DNA of 64,000 nt from Victivallis lenta (GTDB lineage: Bacteria > Verrucomicrobiota > Lentisphaeria > Victivallales > Victivallaceae). A program made the position numbers and the translations under genes. Under the pieces are notes generated by a model. It did no database searches, had not been told where the DNA came from, and saw only the letters and a list, made by a program, of their open reading frames with translations. The stretch is from the NCBI RefSeq assembly GCF_009695545.1, contig NZ_VUNS01000013.1:84739-148738 (forward strand), written 5' to 3'. Shown here one piece after another: positions 52,864 through 62,203 of the stretch; the stretch's first letter is position 1, and each line of letters begins with the position of its first letter.

Positions 52864-54420
52864 CTATCGCAGCCGGGCGGCAGCCGTTCCGCTCCTGCCG
52901 GCTTCGAGCTGCCGGTAAGCTTCGAGCATGCGGTCATAGCGCGCTTTCCGCGCCGGGTCCGGCCGCGTCACCGAGACCGGCGCACAGAAACGGCCGTAAA
53001 GCATGTCGAACGGAATGCCGCCGATCGCGTTCGCGGCGCGCAGCGCGGCGCCGAGCCCGGCTGAATTCGACACGGCAATCGTTTCGACCTCCGACTGAAA
53101 CACGTCCGCGATGATCCGGCGCAGCGCGGCGCTCTTCGATGCTCCGCCGGTCACCCGGATGCGCCGGAACGCCTCGTTCTGCCAGGCGCTGTGCAGCCGC
53201 ATCGAAAGAATCTGCGATTCAAGCAGCGCCCGCACCCGCTCTTCAGCCGGGGCGCTCGCCCAGTCGAAGCCGTATTCGGCGCCCGGTTCCAGCACCAGCG
53301 GCGTCGACTCCGGCACGAAGTACGGCAGCAGCAGATGTTCGCTCTCCGGCACCGGCGTCACGCGGTCGAACGCCTCGTAGGAGAGGCCGCATTCCTTCCG
53401 GACCGCCTCCCGCGCCAGCGAGCCGTTCGAAAAGCAGATCAGACTCATAAAACCGCCTGCCGGGTCGCCGAATACATGTCCGTACCCGTCCGGATCGGTG
53501 TGGAAACTGCGCATCGCCGCGAAAAACGTGTCGCTGGTGCCGAGGCTCACGACCGCGATTCCGGGCTCGCCCGCCCCGACGCCGATCAGACTGCCCGGAT
53601 TGTCGCCGGACCAGACTGCGACCGGCGTCCCGGCCCGGAATCCGTACTTTTCAAAGTAACCCGACAGCCCTCCGGCAATCGTTGCGGACGGAACCGCCCG
53701 GGGCAGCCTGCCCGGCAGCCCCAGAGCGGTGAAGGCCGCGATCTCGCCGTCCCACACGAGCGTCCGCAGATTCAGCAGGTTCATCCCGGCCCCGTCGCCG
53801 TAATCGACCGGGGAAGGCGCGCCGCACAGCACCGAACAGAAAAACGAACTCGCCAGGTGAATCGCCGCCGTGTCGCGGTAAGCTTCGGGAGCCTCCTTCG
53901 CAAATTTACGGATCTGCGGACCGGCGAACCGTTCGACGGCGGGGCTGCCGGTCTCGCGCCGGAGCCGGTCGCCGAACCGCGCCTCAAGTTCCCGGCACTC
54001 CCGCGCCGTCGAACGGTCCATCCAGATCGGGGAAAAGCGGCGCGACAGACACGGAACGAGCTGCTCCGCCAGCGTCTTCCCGGGGTCGAGGTTCCCGAGC
54101 ACACGCGGAAAACACTCCCGCAGACAGACCGTCGCATGCTGCTGGGCGGAACCCGAAATTCCGGCGACCTCCCCGAGCGGAGCGCCGGCGTCGCGCATCC
54201 GCGCGAACAGGAGGTCGAACGCGTCGAGCCACATGGCCGGATCGGCCGCCCGGACCAGCGGGTCCGGGTCCGGCACAAATCCCTCCGGCGCGCCGTACTG
54301 CGGCAGATCGGCGCCGAATCCGACCGCAAAGCCGCCGGAGCCGGCAGCCGGGTTCTCCGGGTCGATGAGCTCCGCCTTGACGCCCTGCGTGCTGAGGTCG
54401 ATGCCGAGATAGAGCGCCAT
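52864..54420 (-). CDS. xylB: Xylulokinase, eukaryotic XYLB-like
   Basis: 518 residues, FGGY kinase. LYLGIDLSTQGVKAELID binds phosphate, ISGSAQQHATV and IWMDRSTARECRELEARFG line the sugar site, PVDYGDGAGMNLLNLRT and VSLGTSDTFFAAM are the second-domain landmarks, and VTGGASKSAALRRI binds the adenine side. Several blocks, such as PxDYxDGxGMNLL and GDNPxSL, are those of animal XYLB rather than E. coli XylB, and the length is nearer to XYLB (536). GGAGGT lies 6 bases before ATG 54420. It is 4 bases downstream of the isomerase gene and completes xylose conversion to xylulose-5-phosphate. Confidence 0.85.
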   Translation of the reverse strand: MALYLGIDLSTQGVKAELIDPENPAAGSGGFAVGFGADLPQYGAPEGFVPDPDPLVRAADPAMWLDAFDLLFARMRDAGAPLGEVAGISGSAQQHATVCLRECFPRVLGNLDPGKTLAEQLVPCLSRRFSPIWMDRSTARECRELEARFGDRLRRETGSPAVERFAGPQIRKFAKEAPEAYRDTAAIHLASSFFCSVLCGAPSPVDYGDGAGMNLLNLRTLVWDGEIAAFTALGLPGRLPRAVPSATIAGGLSGYFEKYGFRAGTPVAVWSGDNPGSLIGVGAGEPGIAVVSLGTSDTFFAAMRSFHTDPDGYGHVFGDPAGGFMSLICFSNGSLAREAVRKECGLSYEAFDRVTPVPESEHLLLPYFVPESTPLVLEPGAEYGFDWASAPAEERVRALLESQILSMRLHSAWQNEAFRRIRVTGGASKSAALRRIIADVFQSEVETIAVSNSAGLGAALRAANAIGGIPFDMLYGRFCAPVSVTRPDPARKARYDRMLEAYRQLEAGRSGTAAARLR

Positions 54421-54424
54421 ATGC

Positions 54425-55546
54425 CTACCTCCGCGGATCAATGTCGTCGAGCGCGCACATCTGCCGGATGCCCGCGAGGTCGGCGGCAGACTGGGACGCA
54501 TACGCCGCCGGCGTCTCGATCCGCTCCGCGAGCTTCAGCGCCATCGAAAGCGCCGTCACGCAGTCGATGATGAACTGCTTCCGGCAGCCGGTCTCATCCT
54601 CCGGATTGCCCTCCGCGCGCAGCATATGGCAGTCGAATTCGACCGCGCCCTTCCAGCCGATCCGGTTCAGCGCCTCGAACATCATGACCGTCTCCTTGAG
54701 CCCCTCCGGACCGATCAGCGGCGGGAAATCGTTGTCGAACTGCGCCTTGATCTGCGAACCGAAATGCAGGAATTTCAGCTTGTTCATGCTGCAGAGGTAG
54801 GCAACCGTCATGCAGGCGTTCATCAGCGCCATCGATTCGTGCTGCAGCAGCTCCGGATTCACGCCCCAGAAATCGGGTTCCTTCAGCTTGCCGCAGATGA
54901 AGCCGGCCGCGTGTCCGCTGGTCGGCAGGAACATCTGGCCGCGCGGTTCGTTCGGCTTCGGTTCGACCGTCGCGCCGACATAGTTGGTCATGTTCCGTTC
55001 GCGGATGTAGTCGGTCACATGGTTCAGCCCTTCGGCCAGCCACTCGTAGACCTGCTCCCACTTCGTGACGACAGGAACCTCGAAGCCGTCGCGCGCGACC
55101 CAGTAGACATAGTATTTCGCGCCGAAGAACTGCCCGATGCGGAGCGTGCGCTCGACCTTCTGCGCGGCGAGGCGGCGGATGGCCGGGTCCGGGTTGCAGA
55201 GCCCGCCGTCGCGGAAGAGCCTGTTTCCGTGCAAACTGCAGATCGAAGCGTGGACCTTCACGCCCGCATCGTCGAGCACGGCCTTGATCTCCCGCAGCTT
55301 CCGGCCGGCGGGACTGGAGGGGTCGAGGTCGTCTTCGGGGTGCTCCGGATCCCACGGCACAAGGTCGTCGTCGTGGTAGCTCGTCGCCTCGATGTAGCCC
55401 TCGCGTCCGGCCCAGGCGATGATCTTCGCAATCTCAAGCGAATCGAAGCGGGAGAGCACGGCGCCTCCGAACGGATCGCTCAACGGACTCCCCACACACC
55501 AGAACGGCATCGAACGGTACGAAACACAGCCTTGATTGAAATCCAT
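54425..55546 (-). CDS. xylA: Xylose isomerase, class I-like
   Basis: 373 residues. TIM-barrel features of the short actinobacterial-type XylA are clear: YHDDDLVPW with catalytic H58, YVYWVARDGFE with W149, VEPKPNEPRGQMFLPTSGHA (E195, K197), and GVNPELLQHESMA (E232, H236). The loop that carries metal aspartates in Streptomyces XylA (HIDLNGQ..FDQD) is shortened here to LHFGSQIKAQFDND; D271 and D273 remain but the first aspartate is absent. It would interconvert xylose and xylulose, though the altered loop leaves another aldose possible. GGGAGG precedes the start. Confidence 0.82.
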   Translation of the reverse strand: MDFNQGCVSYRSMPFWCVGSPLSDPFGGAVLSRFDSLEIAKIIAWAGREGYIEATSYHDDDLVPWDPEHPEDDLDPSSPAGRKLREIKAVLDDAGVKVHASICSLHGNRLFRDGGLCNPDPAIRRLAAQKVERTLRIGQFFGAKYYVYWVARDGFEVPVVTKWEQVYEWLAEGLNHVTDYIRERNMTNYVGATVEPKPNEPRGQMFLPTSGHAAGFICGKLKEPDFWGVNPELLQHESMALMNACMTVAYLCSMNKLKFLHFGSQIKAQFDNDFPPLIGPEGLKETVMMFEALNRIGWKGAVEFDCHMLRAEGNPEDETGCRKQFIIDCVTALSMALKLAERIETPAAYASQSAADLAGIRQMCALDDIDPRR

Positions 55547-55612
55547 CTTTTCTTTCCTCCCGGAATTTACATGGTGATTTACTGGAATATAGTCCGTTTT
55601 TCCGGGTTTTCC

Positions 55613-55641
55613 TTGAATTTTTCAACAAAAACGGGTATTAT
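55613..55641 (+). promoter_or_regulatory. Promoter of the AraC gene, leaderless arrangement
   Basis: TTGAAT (55613-55618), 17-base spacer, TATTAT (55636-55641). The ATG at 55648 sits 7 bases after the -10, where transcription should begin, and no ribosome binding site precedes it. Confidence 0.55.
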
Positions 55642-55647
55642 ATCACC

Positions 55648-56544
55648 ATGATGACGGAAAATTCGGAAAAAGCATTCGGGAGCAACTATTTCAACTCTCC
55701 GGAGCTGCCGGTCGCGGTCGCCGAAGTCAGCGCTTCCCCGCTGGCTCAACATGCGCACGACCTGACCGAACGGGACCATTTCCACGACTTCTCCGAACTC
55801 GTGCTGGTCACCGGCGGCAGCGGCTCCCAGATCGTCGACGGAATCGAATATCCGGTTGCGGCGGGGGATCTCTTTCTCATTCAGGGCCATTCGTGTCATC
55901 GTTTTACGGACCGCCGCACGGTCAGCCTGCTGAACGTCCAGTTCGACCCCGAACGCCTCGCGCTGCCGTACAGCCTCCTGCGGCGGATTCCGGGATACAA
56001 CGTGATCTTCCACCTGGAACCGGCCACGCGCGGCAGCGCCGGCGGCGGAAACCGGCTCCGGCTTTCGGGCGGCTCCCTCGCCCGCGCCGAGCACCTGATC
56101 CGCGAACTCCGGCGCGAACTGGCGGAAGCCGCTCCGGGATATGAAGCCGCCTCGCTCGCTCTGCTGACCGGACTGATCGTGCACGTATCGCGCTGCCATG
56201 CAGGGCCGCCGGCCGCCAGGGGAGCCGCGCTCCTGCGGGTCGGGGAGGTCATCAGCCGGATCGAACGGGATTACGCCGAACCGCTCACCCTCTCCGGACT
56301 CGCCGCCGTGGCCGGAATGTCGCAGAACCACCTGCTGCGGCTCTTCCGGGCGGCCACCGGCAGCACGCCGATCGAACATCTCCTGAAAGTGCGCCTGCGC
56401 CGGGCCGCCGCCCTGCTGCGGAGCGGCACCCTCACGATCGGAGAAATCGCCGCCCGGTGCGGCTTCAACGACTCGAATTACTTCGCCAAAAAGTTCCGGG
56501 ATCTCTACGGAGAAAGCCCCCGCAGCTACCGCAGGCGGGAGTGA
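55648..56544 (+). CDS. AraC-family regulator of the xylose genes
   Basis: 298 residues. An N-terminal cupin sensor (about 25-150: HAHDLTERDHFHDFSELVLV, DLFLIQGHSCHRF) is followed by a double helix-turn-helix at about 195-298: LSGLAAVAGMSQNHLLRLFR and GEIAARCGFNDSNYFAKKFR. This is the standard sugar-sensing AraC layout. It is divergent from xylA with about 100 bases between starts, so it most likely activates xylAB in response to xylose. The start may be translated from a leaderless mRNA (see promoter at 55613). A second in-frame ATG follows at once. Confidence 0.88.
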   Translation: MMTENSEKAFGSNYFNSPELPVAVAEVSASPLAQHAHDLTERDHFHDFSELVLVTGGSGSQIVDGIEYPVAAGDLFLIQGHSCHRFTDRRTVSLLNVQFDPERLALPYSLLRRIPGYNVIFHLEPATRGSAGGGNRLRLSGGSLARAEHLIRELRRELAEAAPGYEAASLALLTGLIVHVSRCHAGPPAARGAALLRVGEVISRIERDYAEPLTLSGLAAVAGMSQNHLLRLFRAATGSTPIEHLLKVRLRRAAALLRSGTLTIGEIAARCGFNDSNYFAKKFRDLYGESPRSYRRRE

Positions 56545-56563
56545 GAAGCAGGCGGAATTTCCC

Positions 56564-57550
56564 TCATTCGCGCCACGGGAGCCCGGCAATGGCGGCGTAC
56601 TGCTCTTCGAGGGCGGCGATCTCACGGCGCCAGAACGCGTCCGAGCCCCACTCCGGGTAACGGTCGCGGAAGTTGTAGTCGCTCCGCTGCTTTGCGCACC
56701 AGTCCAGGAAATAGATCATGCGCATGGCCCGCAGGAGCTCGATCTGCGCGAGGCTCCCGCGGTCGAAGCCGCGGATCGATTCGTAGCCGGCCAGCAGCTC
56801 CCGGAGCTCCGCTTCGCAGCTCCCGGCCGGACCCGGCAGCAGAAGCCAGAGGTCCTGCACCGGCGGACCCGTCAGCATATCGTCGAAGTCGATGAGCATA
56901 AGCCCCTCGCCGGGGCGCTCGAGAATGTTGCCCTTGTGGCAGTCGCCGTGCAGCCGGATCGCCCCGGAACGGTCGAACCGCCCGGAGAGAATGCGGAGCA
57001 GCCGCCGCAGCACCGACGAGAGCGCCGGCAGCACGCGCTCCGATGCGACGCCGCAGCTCAGCAGATGGGCGACTTCGTTCAGCGTATTGCCGCGCGGATC
57101 AAGTGCAATCCTATGCTTCGCCGCGCGGGCGGCCCCGACGGTATGGAGCCGGGCGATCAGCGAGCCGAGCCTCCGCCAGACCTGTGCGCCGGAGTCAGGC
57201 TCGAGCCCCCTGCCCCACCGCTTCGGGAAGGCGGCGAAAAACGTACCGTCCTCCGCCGTGCCGAGGGTGGAGCCGCCGGCCTGCCGCAGCGGCGCAATGA
57301 CCGGGATTTCGGCCTCGCGCGCTTCGAGCGTGAACAGATGCTCCTCGAGCAGCGCCGCGCGGCTCCAGCGGCCGGGCCGGTAAAACTTGAAGATATACCG
57401 TTCCCGTTCCGCCGACTCCATCTCGTAAACCCGGTTGATGTAAGAGGGCAGCGGCATCAGCACGCCGGAAAACCGGCAGGAAAACGCCTTCTCCGCAGCG
57501 GAGAAGATCACATCGGGCGTCAGGGTCTCGAAGTTGCCGAATTCGGGCAT
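56564..57550 (-). CDS. srkA: SrkA/YihE-like protein kinase
   Basis: 328 residues, identical in length to E. coli SrkA. It begins with a degenerate kinase N-lobe (GVLMPLPSYINRVYEMESAE), then EEHLFTLEAREAEIPVIAPL. The catalytic segment IRLHGDCHKGNILER and metal-binding MLIDFDDMLTGPPVQDLWLLL are diagnostic of the SrkA group within the choline/aminoglycoside kinase fold. In E. coli SrkA phosphorylates serine/threonine and counters stress-induced death; the role here is by homology. It is downstream of the small basic protein gene, separated by a terminator. Confidence 0.85.
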   Translation of the reverse strand: MPEFGNFETLTPDVIFSAAEKAFSCRFSGVLMPLPSYINRVYEMESAERERYIFKFYRPGRWSRAALLEEHLFTLEAREAEIPVIAPLRQAGGSTLGTAEDGTFFAAFPKRWGRGLEPDSGAQVWRRLGSLIARLHTVGAARAAKHRIALDPRGNTLNEVAHLLSCGVASERVLPALSSVLRRLLRILSGRFDRSGAIRLHGDCHKGNILERPGEGLMLIDFDDMLTGPPVQDLWLLLPGPAGSCEAELRELLAGYESIRGFDRGSLAQIELLRAMRMIYFLDWCAKQRSDYNFRDRYPEWGSDAFWRREIAALEEQYAAIAGLPWRE

Positions 57551-57595
57551 GGTGCGCCTTTCCGGAAAAAATGTATCCCCACGGAAAAGAAAAAA

Positions 57596-57622
57596 CGCGA
57601 GGCCGGATTGCTCCGCCCCGCG
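57596..57622 (-). terminator. Rho-independent terminator of the small basic protein gene
   Basis: On the minus strand CGCGGGGCGGA pairs with TCCGGCCTCGCG (one bulge, four-base loop) between 57622 and 57596, followed by a T-rich run (57595-57583). It lies just after the stop at 57645. Confidence 0.75.
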
Positions 57623-57644
57623 TCCTTCCGGATGGTTCGTCCGC

Positions 57645-57800
57645 TCAGAGTTCGACCGGCTTGGTCTTCGGCAGCCCGAGGACCTTCTCCTCCGGGATGC
57701 GGCCGTCGGCGCGGAGCACGTCGATGCGCTCGTAACGCTTCATGACATTGCGGACTTTGCGGATTTTTCCGCCGACGCGGAGACTCGGATGCTGGGACAT
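57645..57800 (-). CDS. PVC-type small basic protein
   Basis: 51 residues, not previously obvious because of its length. The sequence runs MSQHPSLRVGGKIRKVRNVM, then KRYERIDVLRADGR, and ends GLPKTKPVEL. It fits the conserved small basic protein of Verrucomicrobia, Chlamydiae and Lentisphaerae (TIGR04137-type; MSQHxSL start, RNVxKRxERxxxL core, LPKTK end). Net charge is strongly positive, consistent with ribosome or RNA association, which is suspected but unproven for the family. GAGGTGATG lies immediately before the start, a very strong ribosome binding site, and a terminator follows, so it is probably highly expressed. Confidence 0.85.
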   Translation of the reverse strand: MSQHPSLRVGGKIRKVRNVMKRYERIDVLRADGRIPEEKVLGLPKTKPVEL

Positions 57801-57996
57801 ATCATCACCTCATATTTTTAATTGTTCACACAAATCAGATTCTGTATAAAACCACCGTTGAAACCGGCAGAGGGAAGCAACTGCAACAACCATCAGAGTC
57901 CGGCCGCAAACGGCAATGCTTATTAATATGCCTCCGAAACCCGATTCTTCAAGTCCGGCAGGCAGGATTTTTGCATTTTTTTACGTGTTTTCCGAC

Positions 57997-58025
57997 TTGC
58001 AGAACCCCGGATGCGGAACTATACT
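57997..58025 (+). promoter_or_regulatory. Promoter of upp
   Basis: TTGCAG (57997-58002), 17-base spacer, TATACT (58020-58025), 47 bases before the ATG. Confidence 0.65.
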
Positions 58026-58072
58026 TTAGAAGCCGGACGGCTCAATTCAACAACACGTCAGGAAAACGGACC

Positions 58073-58699
58073 ATGCTTCATATCGTCGAACACCCGTGCA
58101 TCAAAGCAAAACTCACGATTCTGCGCGACCGCGGCACACCGTGTCCGCGGTTCCGCCGCTGCGTGCAGGAGATCACCGGCTTCATCGCCTGCGAGGCGCT
58201 GCGGAAGCTCGAACTCGAGGAGTTTCGGATCGAGACTCCGCTGGCCGAAACCGCGGGCTGGAGACTGCGCGACGAACTCGTGCTCGTGCCGATCCTGCGC
58301 GCCGGAATGGGCATGCTCGACGCGCTGCTCGAGCTGGCACCCGAAGCGAAGGTCGGCTTCATCGGGCTCGAACGCGACCACGCCGGCAAGCTGCCGCGCG
58401 AATACTACTGCAAGCTGCCGGAACCGGGGGAGCACTCGCTCGCCGTGCTCATCGACCCGATGCTGGCGACCGGCAACTCGCTGGCCGGAGCGATCGAACT
58501 CCTGAAAAGCAACGGATTCCGGCGCATCCTCGTCATCACGATCCTCAGCGCGCCGGAGGGCAAGGCGGTCATCGAATCGCGCTACCCGGAGATCGAAGTC
58601 TACACCGGCAGCCTCGACGAACGGCTCGACGAAAACAAATATATCGTTCCGGGGCTCGGCGACGCCGGCGACCGGATTTTCGGGACCATCGCACCGTGA
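58073..58699 (+). CDS. upp: Uracil phosphoribosyltransferase
   Basis: 208 residues, the standard Upp length. Family landmarks: HPCIKAKLTILRD at the start, LVPILRAGMGMLDALLEL, the PRPP-binding LIDPMLATGNSLAGAI, and the C-terminal uracil-binding YIVPGLGDAGDRIFGT. It converts uracil and PRPP to UMP for pyrimidine salvage. The start has AGGAAAA upstream; a longer frame begins inside the promoter. Its stop overlaps the GTG of the nucleotidase gene by 4 bases, so the two are coupled. Confidence 0.95.
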   Translation: MLHIVEHPCIKAKLTILRDRGTPCPRFRRCVQEITGFIACEALRKLELEEFRIETPLAETAGWRLRDELVLVPILRAGMGMLDALLELAPEAKVGFIGLERDHAGKLPREYYCKLPEPGEHSLAVLIDPMLATGNSLAGAIELLKSNGFRRILVITILSAPEGKAVIESRYPEIEVYTGSLDERLDENKYIVPGLGDAGDRIFGTIAP

Positions 58700-60063
58700 A
58701 ATCTCTCCTTGCCGCCCTCGCCGCGCTCCTGCTCCTCCCCTGCCCGGGCGGAGAAGTCGAAATTCTCTGCACGACCGACCTCCACGGCAGGGCGGAGGAG
58801 TTCGCCGCGCTCGCGCCGCTGCTGCGGAAGAATCCGGCCGCAATCCGCATCGACTGCGGCGACACGCTGCAGGGAACCCTGCTCTCCCGGCTGAGCAGCG
58901 GCCGGATCATGATCTCCCTCCTGAACGAACTTGAATACGACGTATGGGTTCCCGGCAACCACGACTTCGAGTTCGGGCCGGAGCCGCTCGTGTCGGCGGC
59001 CCGGGAATTCCGCGGCGCGACGCTCGGTGCGGAGTTCGCCCGCGACGGTTTCCGCCCCGGCGCATGGACGCTGCTGGCCCGGAACGGGTACAGAATCGCC
59101 GTGACCGGCATGACCGACCCGAAAATGCCGTCGCGGCTGCTGCCGGGTTCCGGCTGGAGCTTCGAATCGAACCGCGACGCGCTGCGCCGCATCATGCCGG
59201 AAATCCTCGCCGTGGAACCGGACCTGATCGTGCTGGCCTGGCACTCCGGCCTCTACACTCCGCCCGGAACGATGTTCCGCTTCCTCGCGGAGTTCCCCGA
59301 AATCGATCTCGTGCTGGCCGGCCACAGCCATGAGGAGGAGCCCGGCCGCGGAATCTCCGGCGCATGGTTCGTCCAGGCCGGGCGTTACGCCGGCTGTTTC
59401 GCGCGGATTACGGCGGAATTCGACGACCGGAACGGCAGGCTGCTCCGCATCCGCTCGGAACTCGTGCGCCCCGATCCGTCGCAACCGCCCGACGCCGGAA
59501 CGACGCGGGTGCTCGAACCGTTCCTGCGCGCATACCGTCCTGTCGCGGAAAAGGTGCTCGCCGTGACGGAACAGCCGCTGCGCCTTCCGGAAAAAGGAGA
59601 CAACACGGCGCCGATCTGCCGCCTCGGCGCCGAAGCGATGCGCGATGCGACCGGAGCCGACGCCGCGCTCTTTTCGGTGTCGGCCCTGCCGGAGATCGGA
59701 ATCCCGGCGGAAGTCACGAATGCGGAACTCTTCCGGCTCCTGCCGTATGAGAACGAGCTCTGCACGGTGAAGCTGACCGGCGAAGAGTTCGCCCGGCTCG
59801 TGAAGGAGATCGGCGCGGCATCGCGCCGGGGACGCAGCGTATTCCGTTTTTCCGGAGTCGATGCGGAATGCCGCGCCGAAGGCGGCCGGCACGTTCCGGC
59901 GCCTCCGGAAAAACTCACGCTCGCCGTGACCGCCTATACGCTGACCGTCACGCCGGTCCTGAAGCAGAAGCTCGAAACGGGCGCCTTCCGCCGGACCGGT
60001 CTCTTCGAACGCGACGCCGTGGCCGGATACCTGAAGCGTCTCCCGAAACGCGGCCGCCCATGA
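58696..60063 (+). CDS. Exported 5'-nucleotidase / cyclic phosphodiesterase
   Basis: 455 residues from a GTG that overlaps the upp stop. A signal peptide (SLLAALAALLLLPCPGG) leads to a calcineurin-type domain with CTTDLHGRAEE, IDCGDTLQGTLLS, VPGNHDFEFGPE and LVLAGHSHEEEPG. From about residue 270 a 5'-nucleotidase C-terminal domain follows, ending near ENELCTVKLTGEEFARLVKE. It would dephosphorylate nucleotides in the periplasm to nucleosides. Translational coupling to upp links external nucleotide degradation to uracil salvage. The cysteine of LLPCPGG could be a lipobox (LLPC), making it a possible lipoprotein. Confidence 0.85.
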   Translation: MKSLLAALAALLLLPCPGGEVEILCTTDLHGRAEEFAALAPLLRKNPAAIRIDCGDTLQGTLLSRLSSGRIMISLLNELEYDVWVPGNHDFEFGPEPLVSAAREFRGATLGAEFARDGFRPGAWTLLARNGYRIAVTGMTDPKMPSRLLPGSGWSFESNRDALRRIMPEILAVEPDLIVLAWHSGLYTPPGTMFRFLAEFPEIDLVLAGHSHEEEPGRGISGAWFVQAGRYAGCFARITAEFDDRNGRLLRIRSELVRPDPSQPPDAGTTRVLEPFLRAYRPVAEKVLAVTEQPLRLPEKGDNTAPICRLGAEAMRDATGADAALFSVSALPEIGIPAEVTNAELFRLLPYENELCTVKLTGEEFARLVKEIGAASRRGRSVFRFSGVDAECRAEGGRHVPAPPEKLTLAVTAYTLTVTPVLKQKLETGAFRRTGLFERDAVAGYLKRLPKRGRP

Positions 60064-60126
60064 AAACAGGGGAACGGGAAGGGCCTCCCTTCCCGCCCGC
60101 TCCCAGCGACGGAACCGGACCGGAAC

Positions 60127-61481
60127 TCACTCGTAGCGCAGCGCCTCGATCGGGTCGAGTTTCGACGCCTTCCAGGCCGGATAGAAGCCGAACACCAGCC
60201 CGACCGCCGCCGAAACCGCAACCGCCGCGAGAACCGCCTCCGGACTCGACGCGATCGGCCAGTTCAGATAGCGCTCCACCAGCAGCGCCGCGCCGTGCCC
60301 GAGCAGGATGCCGACGATGCCGCCGACCAGGCAGAGCACCATCGACTCGATGAGGAACTGCTGGAGGATATCCCGCGAGCGCGCCCCGACCGCCATGCGC
60401 AGACCGATTTCGCGCGTCCGCTCGGTCACCGACACCAGCATGATGTTCATGATGCCGACGCCGCCGACGACCAGCGAAATCAGGGCGACGCCGAGCAGCA
60501 GGTTCGTCATGACCGTCGTCGTGCCGGTCAGCATCTGCATGAACTCCGCCGAATTGCGGATGTGGAAGTCGTCATCCTCGCCCGGCTTGATCCGGTGGCG
60601 TTCCCGCAGCAGCGTGGTGACTTCGTCGATCGCTTCATCGACCTTCTCCGGAGAGGTTGCGATGAGCTGGATCATATCGATGTGAATGAATTTCGGCATC
60701 AGGAGCGTGTCGGTTTCAAGATTTTCGTCCGGCTCCGGATAGAGCGCAATGCCCTCGCCCGGATAGAGCGCGCTCGGACTGGTCGCCGCCGTGCTGGTCG
60801 TATCCGAAGCCTCGCCGGTCTTGAGCCCGGTCAGCCGCAGCCGGGTCGTGGTCCACGGCAGGATGATCACGTCGTCCTCGTCCGACCCCATCATATTGGC
60901 GCCCTTGCTCTTCAGCACGCCGACGACCTTGAACGCCGTGTCCTTGATGCGCAGCTCGCTGTCGATCGGGGAGTTGCCGCCGAACACCTCGCGCACGATG
61001 GTCGTCCCCACCAGGCAGACCGTGGCGCGCGAATTGACTTCGCGGCTCGTGAAATTCCTCCCCTCCTCGATCTCCCAGTTGCGGATGGTCAGGAAATCCG
61101 GCGCGGTTCCGGTGATCCGGCTCGGCGCATAGTTGACGTTGCCCGAGATGACCTGATAGCCGCCCGCGTTCACGACCGGAACCGCGGTTCCGACCGCCAC
61201 GCATTCGCGGAGGATCGCGTCGCAGTCTTCCGGCGTCAGGGACATCCGGCTTCCGGAGCCCTGGTTCACGCCGCCGCGGCGCGACGCACCCGGCAGCACC
61301 AGCACCGTGTTCGCGCCCATCTTCTCGATCGAACTCCGGATCGACTGCGAGGAGCCCGTGCCGATCTCCATCATCGTGATCACCGCCGCGATGCCGATCA
61401 CAATGCCGAGCGTGGTCAGCAGCGCCCGGGTCGGATTCCGCAGCAGCGCCTTCAGCGCAACGATAATCGTACTGGCGACAT

Positions 61482-61485
<4 letters not shown>
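60127..61485 (-). CDS. MacB-type ABC transporter permease
   Basis: 452 residues. Four membrane helices enclose a large periplasmic domain: ALLRNPTRALLTTLGIVIGI at the N-terminus, and GVALISLVVGGVGIMNIML plus GGIVGILLGHGAALLVERYL at the C-terminus, the MacB/FtsX topology. It lacks an ATPase domain, which is supplied by the gene upstream (overlap 4 bases). Together with the periplasmic adaptor it forms a three-part efflux pump that drives export of a peptide, siderophore or lipid through the envelope. No TolC-like gene is visible here. Confidence 0.9.
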
Positions 61486-62186
<701 letters not shown>

Positions 62187-62203
62187 GAGACCCCTCCGCT
62201 GTC

